Assembly (NCBI RefSeq): GCF_019279795.1 | Contig: NC_056743.1 | Coordinates: forward strand, 930,869,309 to 930,933,308 | DNA: 64,000 nt | Direction of reading: 5' to 3' | DNA from: Protopterus annectens | Lineage: Eukaryota > Chordata > Ceratodontiformes > Protopteridae | Shown: one piece after another, positions 1 through 9,792 of the stretch | How positions within the stretch are numbered: the stretch's first letter is position 1 | Layout: each line of letters begins with the position of its first letter | Program-made: the position numbers and the translations under genes | The notes under the pieces: generated by a model | The model's input: only the letters and a program-made list of their open reading frames with translations | Told to the model about the DNA's origin: nothing | Database searches by the model: none

Positions 1-1098
1 GAGTGCATGAGATGTGATGCAGTGCATAGTTTAAATAATTAACGGGTAAACAGCATCTTCTGTGATTTAAAAGTTTAGTGCATTTTACCTCTTATAAACG
101 TTATTCACTGCACTGTATCTCCTCGTATATAATGTACATTTATTTGTGTACATATCAAATATTAAATTTCTATTAATTTACTTTTGTACATCTTTATTTT
201 AAGTTAAGTATATGTGTCTGTGCCCATCTTTTTCCACCTTTTTGTATACTAGTCGGGTAAACAACTTGCAACTAAGTAAATAAATGTACTGTTTTCCTCT
301 TTATTCACTTTTAACATATCTGACAAGTCTTTTTAAATCTTGTCAAATTACTACATCCATGTGTTCCACCCTTTTATTCTTTTCTCCTATACAATTGCTG
401 TACCATATAAAAACCCTATTCGGGCATTAGTCAGTCTTTGGACTCAATGCATTCAGTGTAGTTAAAAAAATGCAGATCAACATTTGGTCTAAAGCATTTC
501 CACTGTCAATGTTACAAAATGGCACTGACTAGCACTGCATGGTAAATTTCCTACTAGCTTTCATTAAAAAAGATAGGGCTACTCCTCACCAATACTATCA
601 CAATTCTGCAAAACATAAGATAATCTTAAAGGAATTATCTAAGCCCTGGAAACAAAGCAATATCACATGTATTCCTAAATGGTCTGCATTATTGCAAGTT
701 GGAAAACAACAGGCCCTTCTATATACTGCGCCCTTATCAATCAACTAAAAAAGCTGCAGCTTGTCAAATCGCTGTTTTTTATATAAATGTCATTACAATA
801 TTTGGGTGTCATGCATTATGACAAGTATCAGGGGACTGATGCATTTATTAGTGCTACTGTGACACATTCCAAGTAAATTTGGGCTCTACGGGGATGAGCA
901 CTAGGGTTAACTTTACTCTCAATATTCACCAAAATAAATACATAAATAAAAGCACATACCAGAGGCATTCTGTTACTGCAATACAGTTATTCTGTGGGCA
1001 CCAGTAAATTTACTAAATATTTCAGCAGAAATACCCTGATGAATTGGTTCAGGATGGTAATCCCTTTTAAAATGAAAACACCACCAAAACAGGATCTG

Positions 1099-1444
1099 TA
1101 TCAGCTTATAGAAAGTTCATATCAAACGCTAGTTGATAGACCCCTAAAGGTCGAACAACCAAAACAGCAAAGACACAGAACAGGGACTTTTTTCCCTCGG
1201 GGAAAAAAATTGCTGGGCCATTGTCAAGAGTTTGTCATTTCCTCCACTGTGGTGCGATCTCGGAGTCTGTATATTTAAGTAAGGAGGGTGTGGGGGCAAA
1301 GCCCCCCCACTTTATGTTTTTGAACAGCAATTTTTTTTTTCCTGGGAAAAAAATTGCTGTTCCGTGTCTTAGAAATTTTGGTTGTTCGACCTTTAGGGTC
1401 GATCATATAGCATTTGATTTTATCAGCTTTCAATAAGCTGATAT
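1099..1444. mobile_element. MITE-like inverted-repeat element (unit 1)
   Basis: An inverted-repeat element of about 346 bp with imperfect arms. The left arm starts TATCAGCTTAT at 1099 and includes CTAAAGGTCGAACAACCAAAA near 1145-1165. The right arm carries the complement, ending ATAAGCTGATA at 1444. The core contains a perfect GC hairpin (GTGGGGGC, AAA, GCCCCCAC-like) near 1289-1310 and A/T-run hairpins at 1188-1215 and 1327-1360. It has no coding capacity. I infer a non-autonomous DNA transposon; the superfamily is not identified and no clear target duplication is visible. Confidence 0.6.
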
Positions 1445-1998
1445 AGACCCACCAAAATATACTATGTAGAAAATAGACTCTAAAAGACAGGAAGCAAATG
1501 GTGTTAACATTTACTCCTACTATATGCCAAGTAGCAGTACCATCACCTTTGTTATCCATTACTCCGTGCAATTTGAAAACCATCATTCCAAACAAATAAT
1601 GGCAAACACTAGCAATTAAGATGCTCATCATTACAAAAGCCTTAAAAGAACCAGTGCTAAACCACTTCACTCAGCTTATTTACTTACTATACATATTTTA
1701 GCTATGATCACTAAAGCAAGTCCATGCATATTTATCTTCTATGCAGTTCTTAAATTGCAGTCTAAATTGTTAAAAATGGCATGATTTTCTTATAACTACA
1801 ACTCTTTAATCCTTAAAATGGTGAAAATAGCTTTATTTTGTAATATTTTTGAGTATACTCTCCAAAAAGCTGCTTCCATTTCCGCAAAAGGCCTTTTCTC
1901 CTTGAGCTAAAATGTATGCTAGTCTTTAAGTGCCTCTTCTGCATTATGTAGTCTCTATTAGTGTTTCTTAATAAAAGTTTGTATTCCAGGGGTAGGTG

Positions 1999-2277
1999 AA
2001 AGCCGCAGTGGTACAGCGGTAGCATTGTTGCCTCACAGCAAGAGATTCTTCTGTTCGATTCTCAACTGGAGTGCCTTTTGTGTGGAGTCTGCATGTACTT
2101 CCCACGGTTGAGTGGCCTCCGAAAGACATGCGTGAATGGGCGTGCCTTCGTTGAAGGTTGGGCATCAGGCTGGCAACTCGGCACCATAAAAGAATCTACT
2201 GCCAATCATTAGTGGACCGGAGTTCCGCTGTGGCGACCCCTAACCGGGAAAAGCCGAAAAGACAAACAAACATTCTA
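1999..2277 (+). mobile_element. tRNA-derived SINE (unit 1)
   Basis: A SINE with a tRNA-like head: an A-box-like TGGTACAGCGG at 2009-2019 and a B-box-like GTTCGATTCTC at 2053-2063, 33 bp apart, as in RNA polymerase III internal promoters. The body contains the GTGTGGAGTCTGCATGT-type stretch and ends with a TCCGCTGTGGCGACCCCTAA segment, a combination familiar from fish and amphibian short repeats. The tail is A-rich (GACAAACAAACA). It is not a functional tRNA gene because the cloverleaf does not continue past the B box. Exact ends are approximate. Confidence 0.7.
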
Positions 2278-2360
2278 GCAAATATATCAGCACATCCAAA
2301 GTTTTTTCTAGCAGAAATTGCTCCCTGTTTTTTGACATAAGCTTCTTCGCTAATTGTAGT

Positions 2361-2622
2361 AATGATTGGGTTGTTTACCTGGCTACATGCAACTGTGGAG
2401 CATTCTATGTAGGGCAGACATCTCGTCCCATCAGATCACGTATCTCTGAACACGAGTAACATTAAACACCAAAAACTGACAAATGCCTTATATAAACATC
2501 AGTTGATGCATCCAACTGCACAATTCACGTTCACCATTATTGATATAGTATATGGAAACCGTATAAACAAAACTGGGTGGCATAATATATTCCTCATAGA
2601 AAGAATCTCAGCCAAAAACTGA
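2361..2622 (+). pseudogene. Penelope-like element GIY-YIG endonuclease remnant (unit 1)
   Basis: The frame around 2364-2456 reads VVYLATCNCGAFYVGQT then RPIRSRISEHE, a match to the GIY-YIG nuclease domain at the C-terminus of Penelope-like elements: the CxC pair, the YVGQT form of YIG, and the downstream arginines with EH. A TAA at 2457-2459 interrupts it. The next part (from 2461: KHQKLTNALYKH, FTFTIID, NRINKTGWHN) follows in another frame, to a TGA at 2620-2622. The nuclease nicks target DNA for element insertion. This copy is dead, and the RT domain that should precede it is not visible upstream. Confidence 0.75.
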
Positions 2623-3803
2623 ATAGCAGACGCAAGAGTTGTGAAGGAACATTACCTGATGTGTCACTGTTCTACCCAGCAGCAAGAAATGTAAAAGTCA
2701 AAAAAGAGTGCATGAGATGTGATGCAGTGCATAGTTTAAATAATTAACGGGTAAACAGCATCTTCTGTGATTTAAAAGTTTAGTGCATTTTACCTCTTAT
2801 AAACGTTATTCACTGCACTGTATCTCCTCGTATATAATGTACATTTATTTGTGTACATATCAAATATTAAATTTCTATTAATTTACTTTTGTACATCTTT
2901 ATTTTAAGTTAAGTATATGTGTCTGTGCCCATCTTTTTCCACCTTTTTGTATACTAGTCGGGGTAAACAACTTGCAACTAAGTAAATAAATGTACTGTTT
3001 TCCTCTTTATTCACTTTTAACATATCTGACAAGTCTTTTTAAATCTTGTCAAATTACTACATCCATGTGTTCCACCCTTTTATTCTTTTCTCCTATACAA
3101 TTGCTGTACCATATAAAAACCCTATTCGGGCATTAGTCAGTCTTTGGACTCAATGCATTCAGTGTAGTTAAAAAAATGCAGATCAACATTTGGTCTAAAG
3201 CATTTCCACTGTCAATGTTACAAAATGGCACTGACTAGCACTGCATGGTAAATTTCCTACTAGCTTTCATTAAAAAAGATAGGGCTACTCCTCACCAATA
3301 CTATCACAATTCTGCAAAACATAAGATAATCTTAAAGGAATTATCTAAGCCCTGGAAACAAAGCAATATCACATGTATTCCTAAATGGTCTGCATTATTG
3401 CAAGTTGGAAAACAACAGGCCCTTCTATATACTGCGCCCTTATCAATCAACTAAAAAAGCTGCAGCTTGTCAAATCGCTGTTTTTATATAAATGTCATTA
3501 CAATATTTGGGTGTCATGCATTATGACAAGTATCAGGGGACTGATGCATTTATTAGTGCTACTGTGACACATTCCAAGTAAATTTGGGCTCTACGGGGAT
3601 GAGCACTAGGGTTAACTTTACTCTCAATATTCACCAAAATAAATACATAAATAAAAGCACATACCAGAGGCATTCTGTTACTGCAATACAGTTATTCTGT
3701 GGGCACCAGTAAATTTACTAAATATTTCAGCAGAAATACCCTGATGAATTGGTTCAGGATGGTAATCCCTTTTAAAATGAAAACACCACCAAAACAGGAT
3801 CTG

Positions 3804-4150
3804 TATCAGCTTATAGAAAGTTCATATCAAACGCTAGTTGATAGACCCCTAAAGGTCGAACAACCAAAACAGCAAAGACACAGAACAGGGACTTTTTTCC
3901 CTCGGGGAAAAAAATTGCTGGGCCATTGTCAAGAGTTTGTCATTTCCTCCACTGTGGTGCGATCTCGGAGTCTGTATATTTAAGTAAGGAGGGTGTGGGG
4001 GCAAAGCCCCCCCACTTTATGTTTTTGAACAGCAATTTTTTTTTTCCTGGGAAAAAAATTGCTGTTCCGTGTCTTAGAAATTTTGGTTGTTCGACCTTTA
4101 GGGGTCGATCATATAGCATTTGATTTTATCAGCTTTCAATAAGCTGATAT
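3804..4150. mobile_element. MITE-like inverted-repeat element (unit 2)
   Basis: Copy of the element at 1099-1444 carried by the tandem duplication. It has the same arms and GC hairpin and differs by one G in the G-run at 4101-4104. The short reading frames across it are too short and unlike known proteins to be genes. Confidence 0.6.
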
Positions 4151-4703
4151 AGACCCACCAAAATATACTATGTAGAAAATAGACTCTAAAAGACAGGAAG
4201 CAAATGGTGTTAACATTTACTCCTACTATATGCCAAGTAGCAGTACCATCACCTTTGTTATCCATTACTCCGTGCAATTTGAAAACCATCATTCCAAACA
4301 AATAATGGCAAACACTAGCAATTAAGATGCTCATCATTACAAAAGCCTTAAAAGAACCAGTGCTAAACCACTTCACTCAGCTTATTTACTTACTATACAT
4401 ATTTTAGCTATGATCACTAAAGCAAGTCCATGCATATTTATCTTCTATGCAGTTCTTAAATTGCAGTCTAAATTGTTAAAAATGGCATGATTTTCTTATA
4501 ACTACAACTCTTTAATCCTTAAAATGGTGAAAATAGCTTTATTTTGTAATATTTTTGAGTATACTCTCCAAAAAGCTGCTTCCATTTCCGCAAAGGCCTT
4601 TTCTCCTTGAGCTAAAATGTATGCTAGTCTTTAAGTGCCTCTTCTGCATTATGTAGTCTCTATTAGTGTTTCTTAATAAAAGTTTGTATTCCAGGGGTAG
4701 GTG

Positions 4704-4982
4704 AAAGCCGCAGTGGTACAGCGGTAGCATTGTTGCCTCACAGCAAGAGATTCTTCTGTTCGATTCTCAACTGGAGTGCCTTTTGTGTGGAGTCTGCATG
4801 TACTTCCCACGGTTGAGTGGCCTCCGAAAGACATGCGTGAATGGGCGTGCCTTCGTTGAAGGTTGGGCATCAGGCTGGCAACTCGGCACCATAAAAGAAT
4901 CTACTGCCAATCATTAGTGGACCGGAGTTCCGCTGTGGCGACCCCTAACCGGGAAAAGCCGAAAAGACAAACAAACATTCTA
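4704..4982 (+). mobile_element. tRNA-derived SINE (unit 2)
   Basis: Copy of the SINE at 1999-2277, duplicated with the 2.7-kb unit. The A box lies at 4714-4724 and the B box at 4758-4768. No differences from unit 1 were seen across the SINE. Confidence 0.7.
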
Positions 4983-5065
4983 GCAAATATATCAGCACAT
5001 CCAAAGTTTTTTCTAGCAGAAATTGCTCCCTGTTTTTTGACATAAGCTTCTTCGCTAATTGTAGT

Positions 5066-5369
5066 AATGATTGGGTTGTTTACCTGGCTACATGCAACTG
5101 TGGAGCATTCTATGTAGGGCAGACATCTCGTCCCATCAGATCACGTATCTCTGAACACGAGTAACATTAAACACCAAAAACTGACAAATGCCTTATATAA
5201 ACATCAGTTGATGCATCCAACTGCACAATTCACGTTCACCATTATTGATATAGTATATGGAAACCGTATAAACAAAACTGGGTGGCATAATATATTGAAT
5301 AGCAAAGAAAAAAAGTGGATTATCAAGCTTGGGGGTTTGTTTCCCCCTGGACTAAATGAATATTTATGA
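5066..5369 (+). pseudogene. Penelope-like element GIY-YIG endonuclease remnant (unit 2), with C-terminus
   Basis: Same nuclease segment as 2361-2622, but beyond 5296 it continues as NSKEKKWIIKLGGLFPPGLNE and stops at 5367-5369. That continuation matches the conserved C-terminal glutamate and the LFPxGLNE-like end of Penelope endonucleases, so this copy preserves the ancestral junction while unit 1 does not. It carries the same internal stop and frame change as unit 1. Penelope elements integrate by target priming, and the 3' noncoding tail follows directly. Confidence 0.75.
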
Positions 5370-5560
5370 GTATTCAACCAATGGGTAATGGTTTTCTATT
5401 ATTTAAACAGCATGTTTTTTTGAATTGAATTTATACACTGAGGAAGGCTGTGTTGTTTTCCAGCCGAAACCGGTTTGTTTTTTTGCTGTATGCATCTTTG
5501 AATACAATTATTTTAGTCACTTTTGCTGGCTCTTGTTTTTTGTATGTATCTAGTATTGTG
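5370..5560 (+). mobile_element. Penelope-like element 3' noncoding tail
   Basis: Sequence directly downstream of the nuclease remnant. It contains CTGAGGAAGGCTG ... CAGCCGAAACC near 5438-5471, the pattern usual near the ends of Penelope (Neptune/Poseidon-type) elements. It is followed by a T-rich stretch and a low-complexity end near 5560. The right boundary is an estimate. Confidence 0.55.
5438..5475 (+). ncRNA. Hammerhead-ribozyme-like core in Penelope tail
   Basis: CTGAGGA (5438-5444) fits the CUGANGA box. GGCTG (5446-5450) pairs with CAGCC (5461-5465) as helix II around a 10-nt loop, and GAAA (5466-5469) fits the second core box. Penelope-like elements are known to carry minimal hammerheads in their terminal repeats. 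A helix III of normal length and the cleavage triplet are not obvious; the self-complementary ACCGGT at 5469-5474 could form a very short or dimeric helix III. Activity is unproven. Confidence 0.45.
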
Positions 5561-5829
5561 AGCCTTGCATCTGCTCTCGTGCAGGGGGACTCTGATCATT
5601 GATTAGCATTATAATATGAGCCATGTTCTTTGGGTACGATCCTTGGTTTCCTTGTTGAATGTCGACAGTACATTTATTACTTAGCTGTGAATAAACTGGA
5701 CAGCATTAAGTCTAGGAGTCTAAAGTTAAAATATTAAGTATACATTTTTAATTTAGCTTGCTTTTTTGCAAGTATGCAGCTGTGAAATGTAGTGGGCGGA
5801 CTACACGTTTGTTTAGCACTCCGTGCAGA

Positions 5830-5960
5830 TGAGCAAGGCTATGAGCTGTTAAAGAGCTGCTTCCTCTAGTACAGGATTTGATTCCCTCAGCCTCTGTCTT
5901 TTTTGTGACTTTGACCAAGTTACTTCACCGACAGTACTCATGGGCTGCTCCTGAAAACAT
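5830..5960 (+). mobile_element. Possible CORE-SINE (MIR-like) remnant
   Basis: GGATTTGATTCCC near 5874 resembles a tRNA B box. It is followed by TTTGTGACTTTGACCAAGTTACTTCAC near 5900-5928, which resembles the MIR core pattern (TGTGACCTTGGGCAAGTCACTTAAC). Short and diverged; the identification rests on these two segments only. Confidence 0.35.
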
Positions 5961-6869
5961 ACTCAAGTCCAGTGGGCAGTCTAAGGCTGCTATCAAATGA
6001 ATTACACATTTGTATTTTGATTTCTGCACCCTTCACATAGCTGCTAATTTAGAATTTCACTATATATTTTATTATGAATCCCAGCACGTCTTTTGTAGTT
6101 TAATGGGGTGTCAGATGCTTTTTTCACTAAACATGAGTTTCCAGGAAAAAGAAGTTTACTGCTCCTCATAAGTCTCCTTTCAATATGAGAGTATTTTGTT
6201 TTGTTTAGAAAATGGCTGTCAGTGTTTATACTGTAAAATTTAAGAAGAAACTTTTTAAATAAAATCCAAGTCTCAGTGATAATCTTACAAATGAAAACAG
6301 CATGAGCACTCTCAGGTTTTAACAGTGTTTTATGGTAACGGGGGACAGAAAGTCAAGTAATGGACTATTGATATGGCTTATGGGGGTCCTAGTTCATTAC
6401 TCTTCATAGGGCCCCATTTGACCATGATTCTGGCTATATTGACTCTGGTATCAGTCATTCACGTAGGTCAGACCTGCACTAAAGGATGTCAGAAGAGACA
6501 GTCATTCAAGATGACAGGGAAGACATAAGGAGGTCAAAAATATACAGGTGTCCTGCAAGCATATCAACCCCTCAAAAAGAACAGTATGTTGTATTTAGTA
6601 ATACTTCTGATGTTTGTAGGACTTGTAGACTGCTGAACAAAAGCTGTTGCAGCAGCAGCTATATTGTCTTTAATTGCTTTGCTTTAGTCAATGCACTAAA
6701 AAGGAACTAATTCATCAACAGGCCTGGACTGTGTAATACAGCCTAAACATGTTGCATTTAGTAATACATTTTTTGCAGTACCTTCTTTACAGCCTCTAGC
6801 AACGGGATTTACATTTTTCAGGTCTTACAGTCTGCATTACTGCAGTGATGATTAAAACTGATCTTCAGC

Positions 6870-6990
6870 ATCCATCCCGTGCCAATGGGTGCATGTTTGA
6901 ATCTTTTAACCTTCATTTACCTGCTGTGTGAAGTTGGCCAAATTAATTAACCAGACAGTTTTTGGGGAACTTGGGACTTTGGGTTACGCT
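6870..6990 (+). mobile_element. Possible CORE-SINE (MIR-like) remnant
   Basis: TGTTTGAATCTTTTAAC near 6895 resembles a decayed B box. It is followed by CTGCTGTGTGAAGTTGGCCAAATTAATTAACC near 6921-6953, resembling the same MIR-type core as the stretch near 5900. The spacing of the two segments is similar in both places. Confidence 0.35.
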
Positions 6991-8664
6991 CCTCAATGGT
7001 TTCCTGGACTGCATGTCTATTAAAAATGAGCCTGTTGTTCCCTACTAAATAGCTGACCTACTTCAGGAAATGTTTTAGCATTATCACACCATTTTTAATG
7101 CAACATAGGCCATTTACTCTTCAAAGGCATCAGACACTGCATTTGGAGATGAATCACTGAAATGCAAAGTAATTTGCCAATGGCAGTATTTGCATTTGTA
7201 ACAGTTTTGTTTAATGTGGAACTATTTTGATGACTTTTACCTTTGCAGACTGTGCATACTGACTTAGCTTATGTTATCAAATATTTAATATTTCTTATGC
7301 TCTTATCATAATACTCTATTTAAACTGTGCTACATGTGGCTGAATACTATGGTGTGATCCTAGTGATCTGCAAACAGTTTCATGTATATCCAAAGCTACC
7401 AATAAAGTACATGAAATTTGTTTCTTCATAAAAAATAAGAGATGCATACAGTCAACAAAGTTGCTATAACTGCTCATAGGGTAGAGATGGCTAACTGGAA
7501 AGTACCTTATGCTTTTATCACTTTTAAAAATTCTTTAATCTGTAGGACTAGTACTGTGTGTGAATTAAGTAACACTTTACTATGGTTACTGTGTTTTTGT
7601 GTGAAAATTTTTAAATATATTACTTTGGTCGATATTTTTGACACAGGCATCTGAGATGGATGCAGTCAGCAATTTAGATACAATTGCTGGGTCTGGGGAC
7701 CAAGCTGAGATGAAAAAGCTAAAAAGCCTATTTTTGCAGGACTAATGTGTATTTGTGTAAAGCAAACTGGAATACTTTACTGTGGCCATTTTACCACATT
7801 TAGACATGTAATGTATACATGGTCAATAAAGTGAACAAATCAGAATAGTATGGATACTGGAAGATTATAATGACAGTCTGGGTAACCTTTTATGGTTGAA
7901 ATGTTCTGAAAGGAGTACTTTTGTTTTTATTTCACTGTATACAGGAAAAATATTCAAATCTAGAAATTTAAAATACACACTAAATAATGTTGCTCTATTA
8001 AGCAAGAAATATAATTCAAAGCAATTAGGAAGATGAATCTAAAAACACATTCATTAATACATGGTCCTAAAAAATTATATACTGGGGCATGCTTAGAAAA
8101 CTGCACAGGGCTTAAAGTACATTTACTGTGCCACTAGGCAGTGGTGTTCTCTTTATTGACAAAATGAGTTTAGTGCAAATGTTGAAAATGCATGTACTAA
8201 GCTGGTATTAAGGATGATCATTCCTAAGTTTTTGTTTCTGCCTTAAGCTGTTAAGGAGGTGAAAGAATTTGCAGGTTAATGAATTTTAACCAGTTTGATT
8301 TCCTGTGTTAAAGCTGTTTAGTGACTGGAAAACGGCATCCCCTACTAGGCCCTTCACTGAGACTACTACTTTGGAGGACAGGGATCCTTATTCCTAACAT
8401 TCTCTTGGAGGAGTCACATTAGTTTGTTACTGACTAACAAGTGCTAGAGTAGACTGATATCTTCTGAAGTGTCTTTTTTCCAACAATGCAGCTTAATTGT
8501 GGGATTTTAATACTATACTTCGAGTAAATGGAACATGGTAAGCGGTTGACAAAAGAAAAAAATGGTGACGAATCCAGTACTGACTCTTGATATTACCCTG
8601 ATAGGAGTCTCATTACTGTCTGTTAATTGGAAAGTTCTATTTCTCACTTAGATAATAAACCATT

Positions 8665-9788
8665 GTAAAAAATATTTTAAAACACCTTTATTGAAATATC
8701 ACTTGTGACACAGGCAAACAAATTACTACAAAAGAAATAAAGCCATATTAACAAGTTCACATTTACACATTACGTTTTGTTACATATCATACAATCAAAG
8801 CAACATTACATAAACTGTTCAATTCCTACCTTCTCTTAAACCTCAATCCTCTTCCAAAACAAATTTCTGCATATATTTTCCCACAATTTCCATTTTTCTA
8901 TGTAATTTACTCAAACCCTTTTCTAAAGATTCCACTTCTTGTACTTTTATCTTTGTTGCAATTTTCACTACTTCAAGTAAAGTTGGTTTAGATTTTCTTT
9001 TCCATTTTCTATAATTGCTTTTTTGGCAGTCACCAGTATTAAATTTAACAAGGCCTTACCACAGCTAGGCAATTCAGATCTTTTACTGCAGCTCAAACAA
9101 ATCGTTTCCTTAGTTACACTCATTTGCTCATTCAGTATTCCTGACAGAGTACTTTGTTGGACATTTTCTAAGTCTGCCAATTCATTACACTCTGACAAGA
9201 AATGCTCTCAGGTACCTCTTTCTTCTCCATTTACACCTTCAACATTTGCCATAACCTGAGGAAAGAATCTTTGGAGTCTGCTTGGGGTATAAAGTATCCA
9301 TACAAATTCTGAAGGAAAAATCCTAAATCTTCTCAATTTTGTTTGTTGCATATCTGGAGGCAGACATCTGTCCTCCCACTGTTTCTTTGTGAATTGCTTA
9401 TCCAATGTCTCTTCTCAATCTTTTCTGCCCTCTTCTGACTGATTCCTATAGTTATTGTGCAATGTTTTAAAAGCCCTACCAACAATCTCTAACAGTAGCT
9501 TCTGTTCTAGATTCAATTAAAAACTCAATGAGAGTCCAGAGCTTTTATTTAGAGTTCCCCTATCTCTATACTCTGATATCAATCACTGATAAGAAAGGTA
9601 ATCACTAGCCTGCAATCCAAATGTCTTCTTGGCCTCTTCCTGTTTTGCTACCTTTCCCTCTCTAAATTATTTCTTCCCAATACCTTGGTTTCCTTGCCAG
9701 CTTCCTACAGTAAATTCCCCTTCTTGCCTATTTTCTGTACCCCTAACTGCAGTCATCCCAGTCAGCAGAATCTCCATTCCCGTGCCGA
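8665..9788 (-). mobile_element. L1-clade LINE, 5'-truncated copy A
   Basis: Minus-strand remnant of an L1-clade ORF2 C-terminal region plus 3' UTR. The frame at 9198-8968 reads LLNLILVTAKKAIIENGKE, matching the ILVTAKKAI(L)xxWK end of L1-type ORF2 proteins. The same segment occurs in copy B (LIMVAAKKAITRKWKSK near 10180). A minus-strand AATAAA lies near 8686. The copy is colinear with copy B up to about 9788, where it is truncated and copy B begins. Multiple stops and frameshifts; dead. Confidence 0.7.
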
Positions 9789-9792
9789 CTTA

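Larger units (their letters stand above)
1..2705. repeat. Tandem duplication, unit 1
   Basis: The sequence at 1 onward recurs at 2706 onward with a period of 2705. By eye the shared part (1-2591 versus 2706-5296) differs only by single-base homopolymer lengths: G3/G4 at 255 versus 2960, T6/T5 at 775 versus 3481, G3/G4 at 1396 versus 4101, A4/A3 at 1886 versus 4592. Bases 2592-2705 of this unit have no counterpart after unit 2. The unit contains a MITE-like element, a SINE and a Penelope-like endonuclease remnant; the rest (about 1-1098 and 1445-1998) is AT-rich with nothing recognisable. The left edge may lie outside the window. Confidence 0.95.
2706..5296. repeat. Tandem duplication, unit 2
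   Basis: Second copy of the unit starting at base 1. It ends inside the Penelope-like endonuclease remnant, after the TATATT at 5291-5296, where the two copies diverge. Unit 1 runs into 114 bp of other sequence there, whereas unit 2 runs into a plausible continuation of the endonuclease. The near absence of substitutions means either a very recent duplication or an assembly duplication. Confidence 0.95.
5561..8664. other. Unassigned AT-rich sequence
   Basis: About 3.1 kb without a recognisable gene. Short open frames at 6486-6710 and 7442-7654 resemble no known protein and look like chance. Two stretches (about 5830-5960 and 6870-6990) resemble CORE-SINEs and are listed separately. No polymerase II promoter, CpG cluster or splice structure could be supported. 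Confidence 0.6.

Noticed and set aside
2000-2075. Functional tRNA gene
   Set aside because: A and B boxes are present but there is no complete cloverleaf, and the sequence continues into a SINE body and A-rich tail.
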